Shown here piece by piece: positions 9,520-18,016 of a DNA stretch of 64,000 nt. The notes below the pieces were generated by a model. That model did not search any database. It saw only the letters and a program-made list of their open reading frames with translations, and was not told the DNA's origin. Location: assembly GCF_017873435.1 (NCBI RefSeq), contig NZ_JAGGKG010000018.1, forward strand, positions 49,782-113,781, in the 5' to 3' direction. Within the stretch, counting starts at the first letter, position 1. Every line of letters begins with the position of its first letter. The stretch is from Paenibacillus turicensis. Lineage in GTDB: Bacteria; Bacillota; Bacilli; Paenibacillales; Paenibacillaceae. The position numbers were made by a program, and so were the translations under genes.

Positions 9520-10005
9520 ATGAATGCAGAAATACATACTGAAAATAAGGGTCATGCTAAACTTGGTTTGATTTCCGGATTAGGTGGATGGTTAATCGTG
9601 ACGCAAATCGCGTTATTCCTAAGTCTTTTTTCGATTGGAAGTAGCCTTATTGAATTTTGGAAAGAAATATCCGGTACAGATGCTTGGGAGTTCTTAACGA
9701 GTGGCGATAAAGGATACATTACATTGATAATCACCTATAGTATTCTTCTTTGCTTATTTCTTATTTTTATTATTATTCAATTTTATAGAAAAAAAGCTAT
9801 GGTGCCTCGGATGATGGTGATCATGTACTCTATTAACATAGCTATGGGAATTATAAATTATATTGTGTTTCAACAAGTCTCTTATGCACCAGATGCCGAG
9901 TCCACAAGTTTAATGAGACGCATAATAGGAGCTATTATCTCAGGTGCAATTTGGATTCCTTATTTTCTAAAATCAGAGCGAGTTGAGAATACGTTTGTGG
10001 CTTAG
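9520..10005 (+). CDS. DUF2569 family membrane protein, copy 2
   Basis: Paralogue of 6769-7251 over its whole length (161 residues), with the same GLGGWLIV start region, four membrane helices and C-terminal WIPYFLKSERVENTF. The function of the family is unknown. As in copy 1, the upstream ATGGAGG at 9502 supplies the ribosome site for the ATG at 9520 rather than being the start itself. A GC-poor stem followed by TTTCTTGTCTT comes after the gene. Confidence 0.8.
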   Translation: MNAEIHTENKGHAKLGLISGLGGWLIVTQIALFLSLFSIGSSLIEFWKEISGTDAWEFLTSGDKGYITLIITYSILLCLFLIFIIIQFYRKKAMVPRMMVIMYSINIAMGIINYIVFQQVSYAPDAESTSLMRRIIGAIISGAIWIPYFLKSERVENTFVA

Positions 10006-10018
10006 ATTAAAAACTGAT

Positions 10019-10052
10019 CCCCAAGAATGTTGATATTTCGGCATTTAAGGGG
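10019..10052 (+). terminator. Probable terminator after DUF2569 copy 2
   Basis: CCCC...AATG at 10019-10029 pairs with CATT...GGGG at 10042-10052, leaving a small internal mismatch, and TTTCTTGTCTT follows. Confidence 0.5.
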
Positions 10053-10167
10053 GTTTCTTGTCTTAGAATGAACTCATAGATACGCTATATACGCGACAAG
10101 AGTAACTGAATAATAATTTTCAGCAAGTTTTTAATAGAATCTAGACTGGAACGTATTGATTATTTAT

Positions 10168-10203
10168 TACGTTTAGTGATATATTTTTATTACAGTAAAC
10201 GTA
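10168..10203 (+). promoter_or_regulatory. Inverted repeat, candidate PadR operator
   Basis: TACGTTTA (10168-10175) and TAAACGTA (10196-10203) are exact complements separated by 20 AT-rich bases that would hold the promoter. They lie directly upstream of the PadR gene. PadR proteins usually repress themselves, which fits, but the contact is inferred. Confidence 0.5.
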
Positions 10204-10224
10204 GTAATTTGGAGTGTGACGGAC

Positions 10225-10542
10225 TTGCGAGATAACATTAAAGGTGGTGCTTTAACAGAAACAACTCTACTTGTTCTTTTAGCTTTACATAGGTCTAACC
10301 ATGGTTATGGCATCATGAAATTTATTGAAAGTTCAACAAAGGGACGTGTTGTCTTAGGTGCTGGAACGTTATATGGTGCTATTCAAGCATTAGAAAAGAA
10401 AAAGTGGATTGTTTTAAATAGTAAAGATGAAGCCCAAAACAAAAAAAAGGAATATATCATTACAGAGCTAGGACAGCAAAAGGTAAAAGAGGAACTACAG
10501 CGTATGGAGGAAATTCAGCAGCTCGCCTTATCTATTATATAA
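10225..10542 (+). CDS. PadR family transcriptional regulator
   Basis: This is a winged-helix DNA-binding repressor of 105 residues. The start MRDNIKGGALTETTLLVLL followed by HGYGIMKFIE is the standard PadR opening. The wing follows at GTLYGAIQALEKKKWI. I start it at the TTG at 10225 because GGAG lies 10 bases upstream and homologues begin MREN. A GTG at 10216 is only one base from that site. The DUF2812 gene starts 14 bases downstream, a pairing seen widely in Firmicutes where PadR controls a membrane-linked partner. Confidence 0.9.
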   Translation: MRDNIKGGALTETTLLVLLALHRSNHGYGIMKFIESSTKGRVVLGAGTLYGAIQALEKKKWIVLNSKDEAQNKKKEYIITELGQQKVKEELQRMEEIQQLALSII

Positions 10543-10556
10543 GGGAGGAACAAACA

Positions 10557-11186
10557 ATGAGTAAAACAGTAATTCGTTACTTTTTTGACTTCTTAGACGG
10601 ACAAGAGAAATGGTTAAATCAAATGGCTAAACGTGGTTATCGACTCAAAAAATGTGGGGTGATGACCTACACCTTCGATCAATGTGAGCCTGGGGAATAT
10701 GAATACGCTGTTGAGTTTGTAGGGGACAAAGCTTATTCCAAAATAAAAGATTATCATGTTCATTTAGAAAATATGGGGTTTCGTACGTTTTCCAAAAATA
10801 TAAACCTTAATTTTTCTTATGGGAAGGTAAGATGGCGTCCCTATGCAAAAGGAATGGGACAAATTGCAACTTCACCTGGTGGTTATAACAAGGAGCTTTT
10901 AATTTTAGAGAAAAAAAGAGATGGAACCCCCTTTAATTTGCATTCAAATATTCAAGATAAACTTGCAACTTGTAAGCAAATTATGTATTCATATATGTGG
11001 GTAGTTTTTATGATGTTATTACTAATTACAATGACCTTTATTCCTGAAATGTTCTCAATGCCTTTCGCGATGACTTGGGCGTTTAGAGCACTCTTACTCA
11101 TTTTTAGTATTTTGTTTACGATCCCAACCATTAAGTATTGGAAGAGAGCTAAGAAGTTAAAAGAAGAGAGTAATATTTATAATTAA
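10557..11186 (+). CDS. DUF2812 domain membrane protein
   Basis: This 209-residue protein has an N-terminal soluble DUF2812 domain that begins FFDFLDGQEKWLNQMAKRGY, followed by two membrane helices around residues 143-190. Genes of this family almost always follow a padR gene, as here. The function is unknown, possibly envelope stress or antibiotic response. It has a strong GGGAGGA ribosome site. Its stop codon overlaps by a few bases the original end of the convergent prepilin peptidase gene. Confidence 0.85.
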   Translation: MSKTVIRYFFDFLDGQEKWLNQMAKRGYRLKKCGVMTYTFDQCEPGEYEYAVEFVGDKAYSKIKDYHVHLENMGFRTFSKNINLNFSYGKVRWRPYAKGMGQIATSPGGYNKELLILEKKRDGTPFNLHSNIQDKLATCKQIMYSYMWVVFMMLLLITMTFIPEMFSMPFAMTWAFRALLLIFSILFTIPTIKYWKRAKKLKEESNIYN

Positions 11187-11296
11187 TAACTACTTAAGAT
11201 AGAAAAATAGGAAATTGGATCGGATACACTTAGTTGGACAGAAAAAATAAGGGCTTGTAGAATAAAACTATCATACTGAAGGAGCGGATCTCTACA

Positions 11297-11581
11297 ATGC
11301 CAAAACAACAACGACGAACATTTACTTCAGAATTTAAAAGGCAAATGGTCCAACTCTATGAAAATGGGAAATCTAGATCCTCCCTTGTGGAGGAATATGA
11401 CCTCACAGCTTCAGCACTAGACCGCTGGATTAAGCAATCACTAGCCACAGGTTCTTTCAAAGAGAAGGATAACCGTTCACCTGAAGAAAACGAATTAATC
11501 GCAATGCGTAAAGAACTCCAACGTCTACGAATGGAGAACGACATTTTAAAGCAAGCCGCACTGATCATGGGACGAAAGTAG
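11297..11581 (+). CDS. IS3 family transposase OrfA
   Basis: 94-residue DNA-binding subunit. A helix-turn-helix begins RRTFTSEFKRQMVQLYENG and continues to DRWIKQ. A leucine-zipper-like helix ends the protein (LQRLRMENDILKQAALIMG). The stop codon follows CGAAAG; AAAG just before the TAG could allow a -1 slip into OrfB. Ribosome site GGAGCGG precedes the ATG. Confidence 0.9.
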   Translation: MPKQQRRTFTSEFKRQMVQLYENGKSRSSLVEEYDLTASALDRWIKQSLATGSFKEKDNRSPEENELIAMRKELQRLRMENDILKQAALIMGRK

Positions 11582-11622
11582 CTATCATCCAGAATAACCG
11601 TGATAAATACTCGGTATCAGCA

Positions 11623-12417
11623 ATGTGTAACGTGCTCGAAATTGCCAAAAGCACGTTCTATTATGAAGCGAAGGAAAAGCCGAATCAAGATGAGCTTACG
11701 GAAGTCATCGTGGACATCTTTCACAAGAGTCGAAAAGCTTACGGTACACGCAAGATCAAAGCCAAGCTTCAGGAGCGAGGACTCCTCATCTCCAGACGTC
11801 GCATTGGACGAATTATGCAAGAGCAGGGCCTCGTCTCCACGTATACCCTTGCTCAGTTTAAGCCTCACAAAACAGCTTGTAATGACGCGACAACGGCGAA
11901 TGAGTTAGATCGTGAGTTTGATCAGACTGAATCGAAACGCTTTGTCGTCAGCGATCTCACCTATGTGAAGATCGGTCACCGGTGGCAGTATATTTGTATC
12001 CTCATTGACCTGTTCAACCGAGAAATCATTGGCCACAGTGCAGGTCCGCATAAGGATGCTGCTCTGGTTTCACGTGCTTTTGCAACGGTAGAAGGCGACT
12101 TGAGCCAAATCCAATGGTTTCATACCGATCGTGGCAGAGAGTTTAAAAATCACACGATGGATCAGCTTTTAGTTACGTTTGGGATTGGCCGATCACTCAG
12201 CAAGAAAGGATGTCCCTACGATAATGCCGTAGCTGAAGCTACCTACAAGATCATGAAAACGGAGTTTATTTACCAAATGGAATTTAGAAACCTTCGTCAT
12301 TTAGAACTGGAATTATACGACTATGTCAACTGGTTTAACAGGCACCGAATTCATGGATCTCTGGGCTATCTGACACCTGTTCAGTATCGCCAAGAAGCCC
12401 TTAAAAAAGTTGTCTGA
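11623..12417 (+). CDS. IS3 family transposase OrfB (DDE integrase core)
   Basis: This is the catalytic subunit. The DDE triad is readable in SDLTYVKIGHRW (Asp), FHTDRGREF (Asp) and NAVAEATYKIMKTE (Glu), with the family tail NRHRIHGSLGYLTPVQY. An N-terminal helical HTH_21-type region precedes it. The frame is -1 to OrfA and stays open upstream through KYSVSAMCNV, so the natural product is probably an OrfAB fusion made by frameshifting near 11575. The ATG at 11623 is only the first in-frame start. Confidence 0.9.
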   Translation: MCNVLEIAKSTFYYEAKEKPNQDELTEVIVDIFHKSRKAYGTRKIKAKLQERGLLISRRRIGRIMQEQGLVSTYTLAQFKPHKTACNDATTANELDREFDQTESKRFVVSDLTYVKIGHRWQYICILIDLFNREIIGHSAGPHKDAALVSRAFATVEGDLSQIQWFHTDRGREFKNHTMDQLLVTFGIGRSLSKKGCPYDNAVAEATYKIMKTEFIYQMEFRNLRHLELELYDYVNWFNRHRIHGSLGYLTPVQYRQEALKKVV

Positions 12418-12863
12418 TTTAGTGTTGACAATCCATTGCTACACCTAACGTTATAAACGGAGCAAATGGAAAGCATACACCTCTTTCACAAAATATCTTC
12501 TCAAAACACTATAAACTAACAATGTCGTGCACATAATAATCGCTATTGATACAACTCTCTGCAGTCCAAAAACCAAACCAATAACAGCTAATAGCTTAAT
12601 ATCCCCTGCTCCAATTCCATCTGGTTTAATTAAGAACAGAATGAACAAAATCAAGGCTGGAAAGATCCCTAATACATAGACTGGATTTAGCAACCTCCAC
12701 ACTAGGCAGATTAATATTAATGGATGAGTAATCTTGTTAGATATTGTCCTATATCGAATATCTGTATAGGAAACCATGTACAGACTAGAAACACAGCTAT
12801 TTGAATCATATTTACACCTACTTAAAAAGGGGAACCCTATCTGGGCACCCCTTGTATTTTGGG

Positions 12864-13583
12864 TCAATCTTTTCTTAAATTCTGCATATCCTCGTACATG
12901 CTACCCCAAATTTCTACTTTTTTAGTAATACAAGCTTCCAGTCCATTCATTCCAGTAGGTGAGCCGCTAATCTTAATCGTATAATATCCATCTGGTGCAT
13001 TAATAGAAGTATAATATTTGCGGTCTGTATATGTTTTTTCCGATTCAGATTTCATTGTTTGCTTTGGAAGCTCCCATGTCGCTTGATTGCGATCTCCGCT
13101 TGTCTTTTCAAGCTTAATAACCTTCTCTAATTTGCTACTTTTACCACTACTATAAATGTGAGCATACACCTCATCTGGACCATAATATTTGTTACCAAAT
13201 GGCTTAGCTGTTCCCTCTAATCCTTTAGGAACTTTTGTTTCTCAATCAGTTGTATAGGACGTTTCACTTTAATTTCAAATCCATACCCTGCTCTGGTTAT
13301 CTCCTTGGCATTTTTATTATTTTTCTTTGCATACGGATTGACCTTGCAAATCCTCCAACTCTCATTGTTAAAAGGTATAGAAACTAATACACATCGCTTC
13401 GAATATAATTCATAAATAAAAATAGAACCCATAACTATTTTTGGCCATGAGTTCTTTTCCGCTTTACGAATATAATATTCAATTTCTAATTTATTTAAGT
13501 CATCGCAGTTTGCTTGCGTAACTTCTAGCTGCCAATCAATGTTTCCACTCAATCTCCTTCAGCTTTTGTTGTTCTACTTCCAT
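12864..13583 (-). pseudogene. Frameshifted gene of unknown function upstream of the prepilin peptidase
   Basis: Three pieces look like one former gene. An SD-preceded ATG at 13583 reads MEVEQQKLKEIEWKH then stops. Frame 13217-13552 continues with a lysine-rich body. From about 13240 a third frame reads KVPKGLEGTAKPFGNKYYG and leads without a break into the segment ending at 12864. At least two single-base shifts are needed. No family recognised; its position beside the pilin peptidase suggests a pilus-related role, as inference only. Confidence 0.55.
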
Positions 13584-13752
13584 TTTAGCCTCTTAAAGAG
13601 TTACGCTATATAGTTGGTTAAATATGCAGTGCAATTTTACGTTTAGTTAAACATAATTACTACTTATCAAAAAAGTATGTCTCGTTAGACAAATATAAAC
13701 AATGCTGTGACAAAGCCCTATTAATAAATCGATACTTTAAGTATTAGTTTAT

Positions 13753-14043
13753 TTAGTTTTTATTTTTTGCAAATATAAACACAGCAAAGCTGATCAATGC
13801 TGTTGCTAAAGAAAACATTAAAAAAGAGTATATTTCATCAAGTTTTAATGTAAAAATATATAAATATTCAATTGAACTTTCACTGTTAATAAGCCTACTA
13901 TGATAACAAGCTAACAATACTGCATTCAATGAAAATATAAAACTAAGACTAAGAGAAACATCTTTCAATTTATTCTTACTTTTTGTTAATATGTTTAAGA
14001 AAATTAAAAAAATACAGACTACAACAATTAATAAGCTTAACAT
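13753..14043 (-). CDS. Small membrane protein, three helices
   Basis: 96 residues with hydrophobic segments at about 1-18, 28-47 and 70-92. No family recognised. GGAGGGG seven bases before the ATG supports the start. It stands alone, with AT-rich spacers on both sides. Confidence 0.6.
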   Translation of the reverse strand: MLSLLIVVVCIFLIFLNILTKSKNKLKDVSLSLSFIFSLNAVLLACYHSRLINSESSIEYLYIFTLKLDEIYSFLMFSLATALISFAVFIFAKNKN

Positions 14044-14165
14044 TCATAACCCCTCCACCATTTGAATTGAATTTCATCATTATAATACAACAATAATTCA
14101 GTGAACATAATAGCTCACTGAATTATTTTTTGAAGTCTTATTTAAATCTCATGTAACAAACAAAA

Positions 14166-15452
14166 TTATGACTTATATTGGAAATACATATTGCTTGTAT
14201 GCTCATTAACTGCTGGGCTATAAATAGATTGATTATTCCAGATATAATATGTCCATTTTAAATTTAATCTTTTAGTCTTAGTAGTTTCATAATGACCTAC
14301 TTTTATCTCTGCATCGAAAGTATGCCCAGTATTAACTAAACTCGCATTTTTAGGGAATATTATTCTTGCACTTCTAACTTTGGATTTTCCACTGTTATCA
14401 AAATTTTTATAAGTTTTACTATAATATATACTAGAATTAGTATACGAAGGAGAAAAAGATAACCCCGTATTCAAAAGACTAAGACTCCATCCAATGTCAA
14501 AATTTAAAGAACCGCTTTCTTTCCAAGTCCCATCCCACTGCACTGATCTTATTGCATCCCCTACATCAGTATATACTTGCAATGAAGTAGGAGTCATCAC
14601 ACCAACTTCAAAGTTAGATGTGTTTGAGTTAACAGAAGGATTCGTAGTTGAATATGTTCTTTGAGATAGTATATATAATTTTGCAGTAAAATCACCGCTA
14701 CTCCCAAGAACTAATGGTCCCTCTATATAACTTCTAACTACTATTTCTTCGTTAATTGATGCAATACCTGCTTGATAATTTATAGTGTACTTTTTATCAG
14801 AAACACCACTTGTAACACTCGCTTGTAGTTGCAAAGGTTGTTGCTCCACTTCATCCACTTTTACTGGCTCAAGCACTTTACCAAACCAAAAGACATCTGA
14901 ATAAGCACCGATTTGTAGATTATTTGAATTGTTTATAATTTCAAAAAGATTCACAAATTTTTCAAGTGTTAATGTCTCTGAAACAATAAAATTCCTTGTT
15001 CCTTTCTCCATTAAATATATTTTTAAGACAGTGTCATTATCTGAAAACTTGTCTGGATTTAAAGAAATATTTTGATTAGGAGCTTTATCTATCCCAAAAA
15101 ATATTACATCATAGTTATCTAATTGGTCAACAACATTACCAACGATAAGAGTGTCTGTATAGTCTGCTTTTTTTAATTCACCTGCTAATTTAAAGGGCTT
15201 CTTCTCATTAACAAGTTCTTGTGATACATAACCATCAATACTAATAGAGTTCCCTACAAAATCATAATTTTGAACTACTAATTTTACAGAATTTGAATCT
15301 TTAATTTCATTTAATTTCTCACCTTGTTTATCTAAATTATTAATAATGTTCCCATCCAACACTACTTGACTTGACCCTTCATCAGCATGAACATTCAAAG
15401 GAATAACAAGTAAAATTAATGTTAGTAATACAGATAGTGTTCTTTTAAACAT
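14166..15452 (-). CDS. Secreted protein of unknown function
   Basis: The 428-residue protein has a clear signal peptide (MFKRTLSVLLTLILLVIPLN, cut near VHADE). The mature part is beta-rich, polar and without cysteines, and is full of Ser, Thr and Asn. The C-terminal half (from about 290) is aromatic-rich, with repeated Tyr/Trp strands. Nothing matches a family I recognise; a surface or pore-forming protein is possible. I start at ATG 15452 because GAGAGGGG lies 10 bases upstream. Its base composition is lower in GC than the cotJ region, so it may have been acquired. Confidence 0.65.
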   Translation of the reverse strand: MFKRTLSVLLTLILLVIPLNVHADEGSSQVVLDGNIINNLDKQGEKLNEIKDSNSVKLVVQNYDFVGNSISIDGYVSQELVNEKKPFKLAGELKKADYTDTLIVGNVVDQLDNYDVIFFGIDKAPNQNISLNPDKFSDNDTVLKIYLMEKGTRNFIVSETLTLEKFVNLFEIINNSNNLQIGAYSDVFWFGKVLEPVKVDEVEQQPLQLQASVTSGVSDKKYTINYQAGIASINEEIVVRSYIEGPLVLGSSGDFTAKLYILSQRTYSTTNPSVNSNTSNFEVGVMTPTSLQVYTDVGDAIRSVQWDGTWKESGSLNFDIGWSLSLLNTGLSFSPSYTNSSIYYSKTYKNFDNSGKSKVRSARIIFPKNASLVNTGHTFDAEIKVGHYETTKTKRLNLKWTYYIWNNQSIYSPAVNEHTSNMYFQYKS

Positions 15453-16061
15453 AACCAAAATTCCCCTCTCTAGTTAATATTTTATGAATATGAATTATTA
15501 TATATCATATAATTTTACAGTTAATCAATAATTAAGAGGGAAATAATCCCAAATACCTAAATATTTTGAGTATAATTTTACTTAACATATACTTTTTTAC
15601 TAATTTTTTTAAAAATTATATATGGCTGATGTATTAGGATTAAAGGTAATAAATTATAGTTTTTTACGTACTATATCTTTTTTCATAATATAAATCCATT
15701 TAAAAGATAGGTCGATCTTGATATAGTGTTAAGGTAAGATGTGTATTTATTCCTTAAAAGTCAAGTCCAAAATCATCATTCTTGGACTTATAAGTTTGGA
15801 GTTCATTAGGAAGTAAACAATTATTCTCTCAATCTAAACTAAAAATACTTTGATCACGACACAAGTTTATGTAAAAGTAATAACAGTTCTGAATTCCCCA
15901 AGAGAAGTGAGTAATAGGAGACCATGAAAATAATCCTAAATTTACCATTTTAGTAATTTAATTAAAAATAGCTAGAATAATCCTATAGATTACTCTAGCT
16001 CAAACAGATACAAAATAAATTTCAGAACATTTTAATAATGAAAATCAAGGTTTGCGATATG
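15453..16061. other. AT-rich spacer without genes
   Basis: No credible coding frame is seen on either strand. The only recognisable element is the cotJ terminator near 15970-16000. The rest is low-complexity AT-rich sequence, presumably holding the promoter of the secreted-protein gene. Confidence 0.5.
15970..16000 (-). terminator. Terminator of the cotJ operon
   Basis: AGCTAGAATAATC (15970-15982) and GATTACTCTAGCT (15988-16000) form a 13-bp stem with one G-T pair. The minus strand continues into ATTTTTAAT. It lies about 60 bases past the cotJC stop. Confidence 0.8.
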
Positions 16062-16631
16062 TTAAAACACCTTCTTCGTCTCCCGATCCTCCTTCACTAT
16101 CTCCACCGCTTCTCTAAATCTCAGAGAATGGATAATTTCACGCTCACGTAAAAATTTCAAGCCATCTTGCAGATCCACGTCATCCGTCATGTCGATTAGC
16201 CATTGATATGTAGCACGTGCTTTTTCTTCTGCGGCTATATCCTCATACAGATCAGCGATGGGATCACCCTTAGCTTGAATGTAGGAGGCGGTAAAAGGAA
16301 CACCCGCTGCATTTTGATAAAATAACGCATGGTCATGACTAACATAATAATCACCTAAGCCTGCTTCCTTCATTTGCTCAGGACTAGCATCTTTTGTAAG
16401 CTTATAGATCATTGTGGCAATCATCTCTAAATGGGCAAATTCCTCAGTCCCAATATCATTTAATAACCCAATCACTTTGTCAGGAATCGTATACCTCTGA
16501 TTTAAATACCGAAGCGCCGCCGCTAATTCCCCATCTGCTCCCCCATATTGCTCCAATAAAAGCTTTGCCATTCGTACATCACATTTCCCAACTCGTACAG
16601 GGTATTGTAGCTTCTTTTCATAGATCCACAT
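16062..16631 (-). CDS. cotJC: Spore coat protein CotJC (manganese catalase family)
   Basis: This is an inner spore-coat protein with a ferritin-like four-helix fold related to Mn-catalase. The metal ligands are visible in order: DGELAAALRY, GTEEFAHLEM, EDIAAEEKARATY and REREIIHSLRFRE. It is 189 residues, as in Bacillus. It is the last gene of a cotJA-cotJB-cotJC operon made in the mother cell, and is about 100 bases after cotJB. Confidence 0.95.
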   Translation of the reverse strand: MWIYEKKLQYPVRVGKCDVRMAKLLLEQYGGADGELAAALRYLNQRYTIPDKVIGLLNDIGTEEFAHLEMIATMIYKLTKDASPEQMKEAGLGDYYVSHDHALFYQNAAGVPFTASYIQAKGDPIADLYEDIAAEEKARATYQWLIDMTDDVDLQDGLKFLREREIIHSLRFREAVEIVKEDRETKKVF

Positions 16632-16732
16632 AAGCTCTATAAAACCTCCTTATTAAATGTTGGTTTGTATTAAACTGAGCAGACTCATTAAGCAAATTCA
16701 TTGATTAAGCATGGCTAGTTACACTTAAGTAG

Positions 16733-17011
16733 CTATACCTGCCAAGGCCAAGGGCTTTTAGACCATTCCCAAGGAAATTTAGAATAAGCTCGGCCAAAGT
16801 TTTGAAGTGGGCCATAACACTGCTGAAATTCATTAGCCAAAATCGTACGATCTCGCGTCAATTGGTTGAATTGTTCAATTGCTTTTAAGTCATTTGGGTG
16901 AGTGTCTAAGTATAAATTGAGTTCAACCAAAGCGAAGTCCAAAGCCTGTAGGTTTTCCAGCATTTCATAATATTGCTTATCGTAGTTTGGGTTAGAGGTC
17001 ATTGTCGTCAT
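16733..17011 (-). CDS. cotJB: Spore coat protein CotJB
   Basis: 92 residues. The CotJB pattern YYEMLENLQALDFALVELNL, followed by LDTHPND and ending FPWEWSKSPWPW, is recognisable. It works with CotJA and CotJC in coat assembly. Its start lies inside the end of cotJA (20-base overlap), which points to translational coupling. Confidence 0.93.
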   Translation of the reverse strand: MTTMTSNPNYDKQYYEMLENLQALDFALVELNLYLDTHPNDLKAIEQFNQLTRDRTILANEFQQCYGPLQNFGRAYSKFPWEWSKSPWPWQV

Positions 17012-17231
17012 TCTCCTCTCTATAGCTATGTCGTGGGTTGTAGGGACTGTAAAGTGCTGGCCATAACGTTCCTAAGCGAAGGGCTTCCTGTGGAGTAAAT
17101 TGTGGGAGATTCATCGGTTGAAAAGTGATAAACAAATGTGGTGGAGTGCTGTACGTTTTACATTTTACAGGTGGACATGGATCAAATGGGCCGATAAAGG
17201 GCGCATATTGCCGTTCCTGAGGTTGATTCAT
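16992..17231 (-). CDS. cotJA: Spore coat associated protein CotJA
   Basis: 79-residue proline-rich protein with the CotJA signature FIGPFDPCPPVKCKTYSTPP, followed by LGTLWPALYSPY. AGGAGG lies seven bases before the ATG. First gene of the operon, downstream of a sigma-E-like promoter. Confidence 0.93.
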   Translation of the reverse strand: MNQPQERQYAPFIGPFDPCPPVKCKTYSTPPHLFITFQPMNLPQFTPQEALRLGTLWPALYSPYNPRHSYREENDDNDL

Positions 17232-17267
17232 TAGACTGCCTCCTATCGAAATAATTTCCTTATATTA

Positions 17268-17295
17268 AACATATGATGTTCGCCCAAATTATGAA
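17268..17295 (-). promoter_or_regulatory. Candidate sigma-E promoter of cotJABC
   Basis: On the minus strand TTCATAATTT is followed after a spacer by CATATGTTT. This resembles the sigma-E consensus of a CATA-containing -35 and CATA-starting -10. It lies about 40 bases before the cotJA ATG, and cotJ is sigma-E dependent in B. subtilis. Confidence 0.6.
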
Positions 17296-17314
17296 CCTGA
17301 AAATGGAAAAATAA

Positions 17315-17358
17315 AAACAGGTCAACTACAGCTTTAATTAGTCGTAATTAGCCTGTTT
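17315..17358 (-). terminator. Terminator after the 92-residue membrane protein gene
   Basis: AAACAGG (17315-17321) and CCTGTTT (17352-17358) close a stem that also has complementary TAATTA segments inside. The minus strand runs on into TTTATTTTTCC. Confidence 0.6.
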
Positions 17359-17441
17359 ATTAATAAAAAAACCAGTTTCACCTTTTGACCGCACTCACGA
17401 ACTAAGCCTAAAATAGACGCTTCAGTTGGAACTCTAGAATT

Positions 17442-17720
17442 CTAACGCGTCGAACAAAATATCAAAAACAGTGGTTTGGTAAAGTCATACCCACCAATCT
17501 CTATGTTTCCCTCAAAGCTGTGTTGCTTGAAAATCGGTCTATACAAGGTACCTTTTATTTTGACTTTAATCGTTTCAACAGAATTGGGTTCTCCCCCAAC
17601 AAACTTAAGCGCTTGATGCTCTGCATGAATTTCTTTTGGGAATGAGTAGAGATACATAAATATAATTCCAGCCAATAAAACTAAACCTATAATTACAGTG
17701 TATTTTTTAATTGTACTCAC
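17442..17720 (-). CDS. Small membrane-anchored protein, possibly truncated
   Basis: 92 residues with an N-terminal membrane segment (about 8-27) ending YLYSFPKEIHAEHQALKF, then a strand-rich stretch ending abruptly in FTKPLFLIFCSTR. The N-terminal part resembles a Bacillales family of about 150-170 residues, from memory. The short, unlike C-terminus suggests a frameshift or truncation, but I cannot locate the break. Confidence 0.5.
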   Translation of the reverse strand: MSTIKKYTVIIGLVLLAGIIFMYLYSFPKEIHAEHQALKFVGGEPNSVETIKVKIKGTLYRPIFKQHSFEGNIEIGGYDFTKPLFLIFCSTR

Positions 17721-18016
17721 ATGATACCTCCCAAAAAAATTTTGAATGATAAAAATATAGTCTTATGGGAATTCTCTATCAAGAGTTTTCCACTTTGGGA
17801 TAACTTGTTCCTGCACTGTACTTAACTTATGTATAATTTATATAATATACTATAATAATCCAACCAAAATAATATATAGTATATATAACCTCCAATGATA
17901 GCTTACAGTTATTTGATTTTAAAGTGCCTAATCTCCTAATTCACAAAGGCTCAAAAACATTGTAATTGGTGTTTTATAGTAAAACCCTAGAATATATTAA
18001 AACAAAAGGAGTTTAT

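Larger units (their letters stand above)
11217..12434 (+). mobile_element. IS3-family insertion sequence, 1218 bp
   Basis: The element carries two overlapping-phase transposase frames. Imperfect terminal inverted repeats are present: the left begins GGATCGGATACACTTAG and the right end, read inward, begins GGATTGTCAACACTAAA. ATT flanks both sides (11214-11216 and 12435-12437) and is the 3-bp target duplication. Precise excision with one ATT restores the C-terminal reading frame of the prepilin peptidase. That fixes the ends better than the repeats alone would. Confidence 0.85.
11183..12809 (-). pseudogene. Type IV prepilin peptidase (A24) gene, broken by an IS and two frameshifts
   Basis: The catalytic core is present: YTDIRYRTISNKI and GIGAGDIKLL carry the two A24 aspartates. 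Three lesions are visible. An SD-preceded ATG at 12809 reads MIQIAVFLVCT and then must shift frame near 12775-12785 to reach SYTDIR. A second shift near 12464-12473 is needed to pass from KEVYAF into PFAPFITLGVA. The IS at 11217-12434 then cuts the gene; removing it with one copy of ATT restores GVAISYFSILSSY and a stop at 11183-11185. The enzyme would have cut pilin leader peptides. The intact piece is 12451-12777. Confidence 0.75.
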
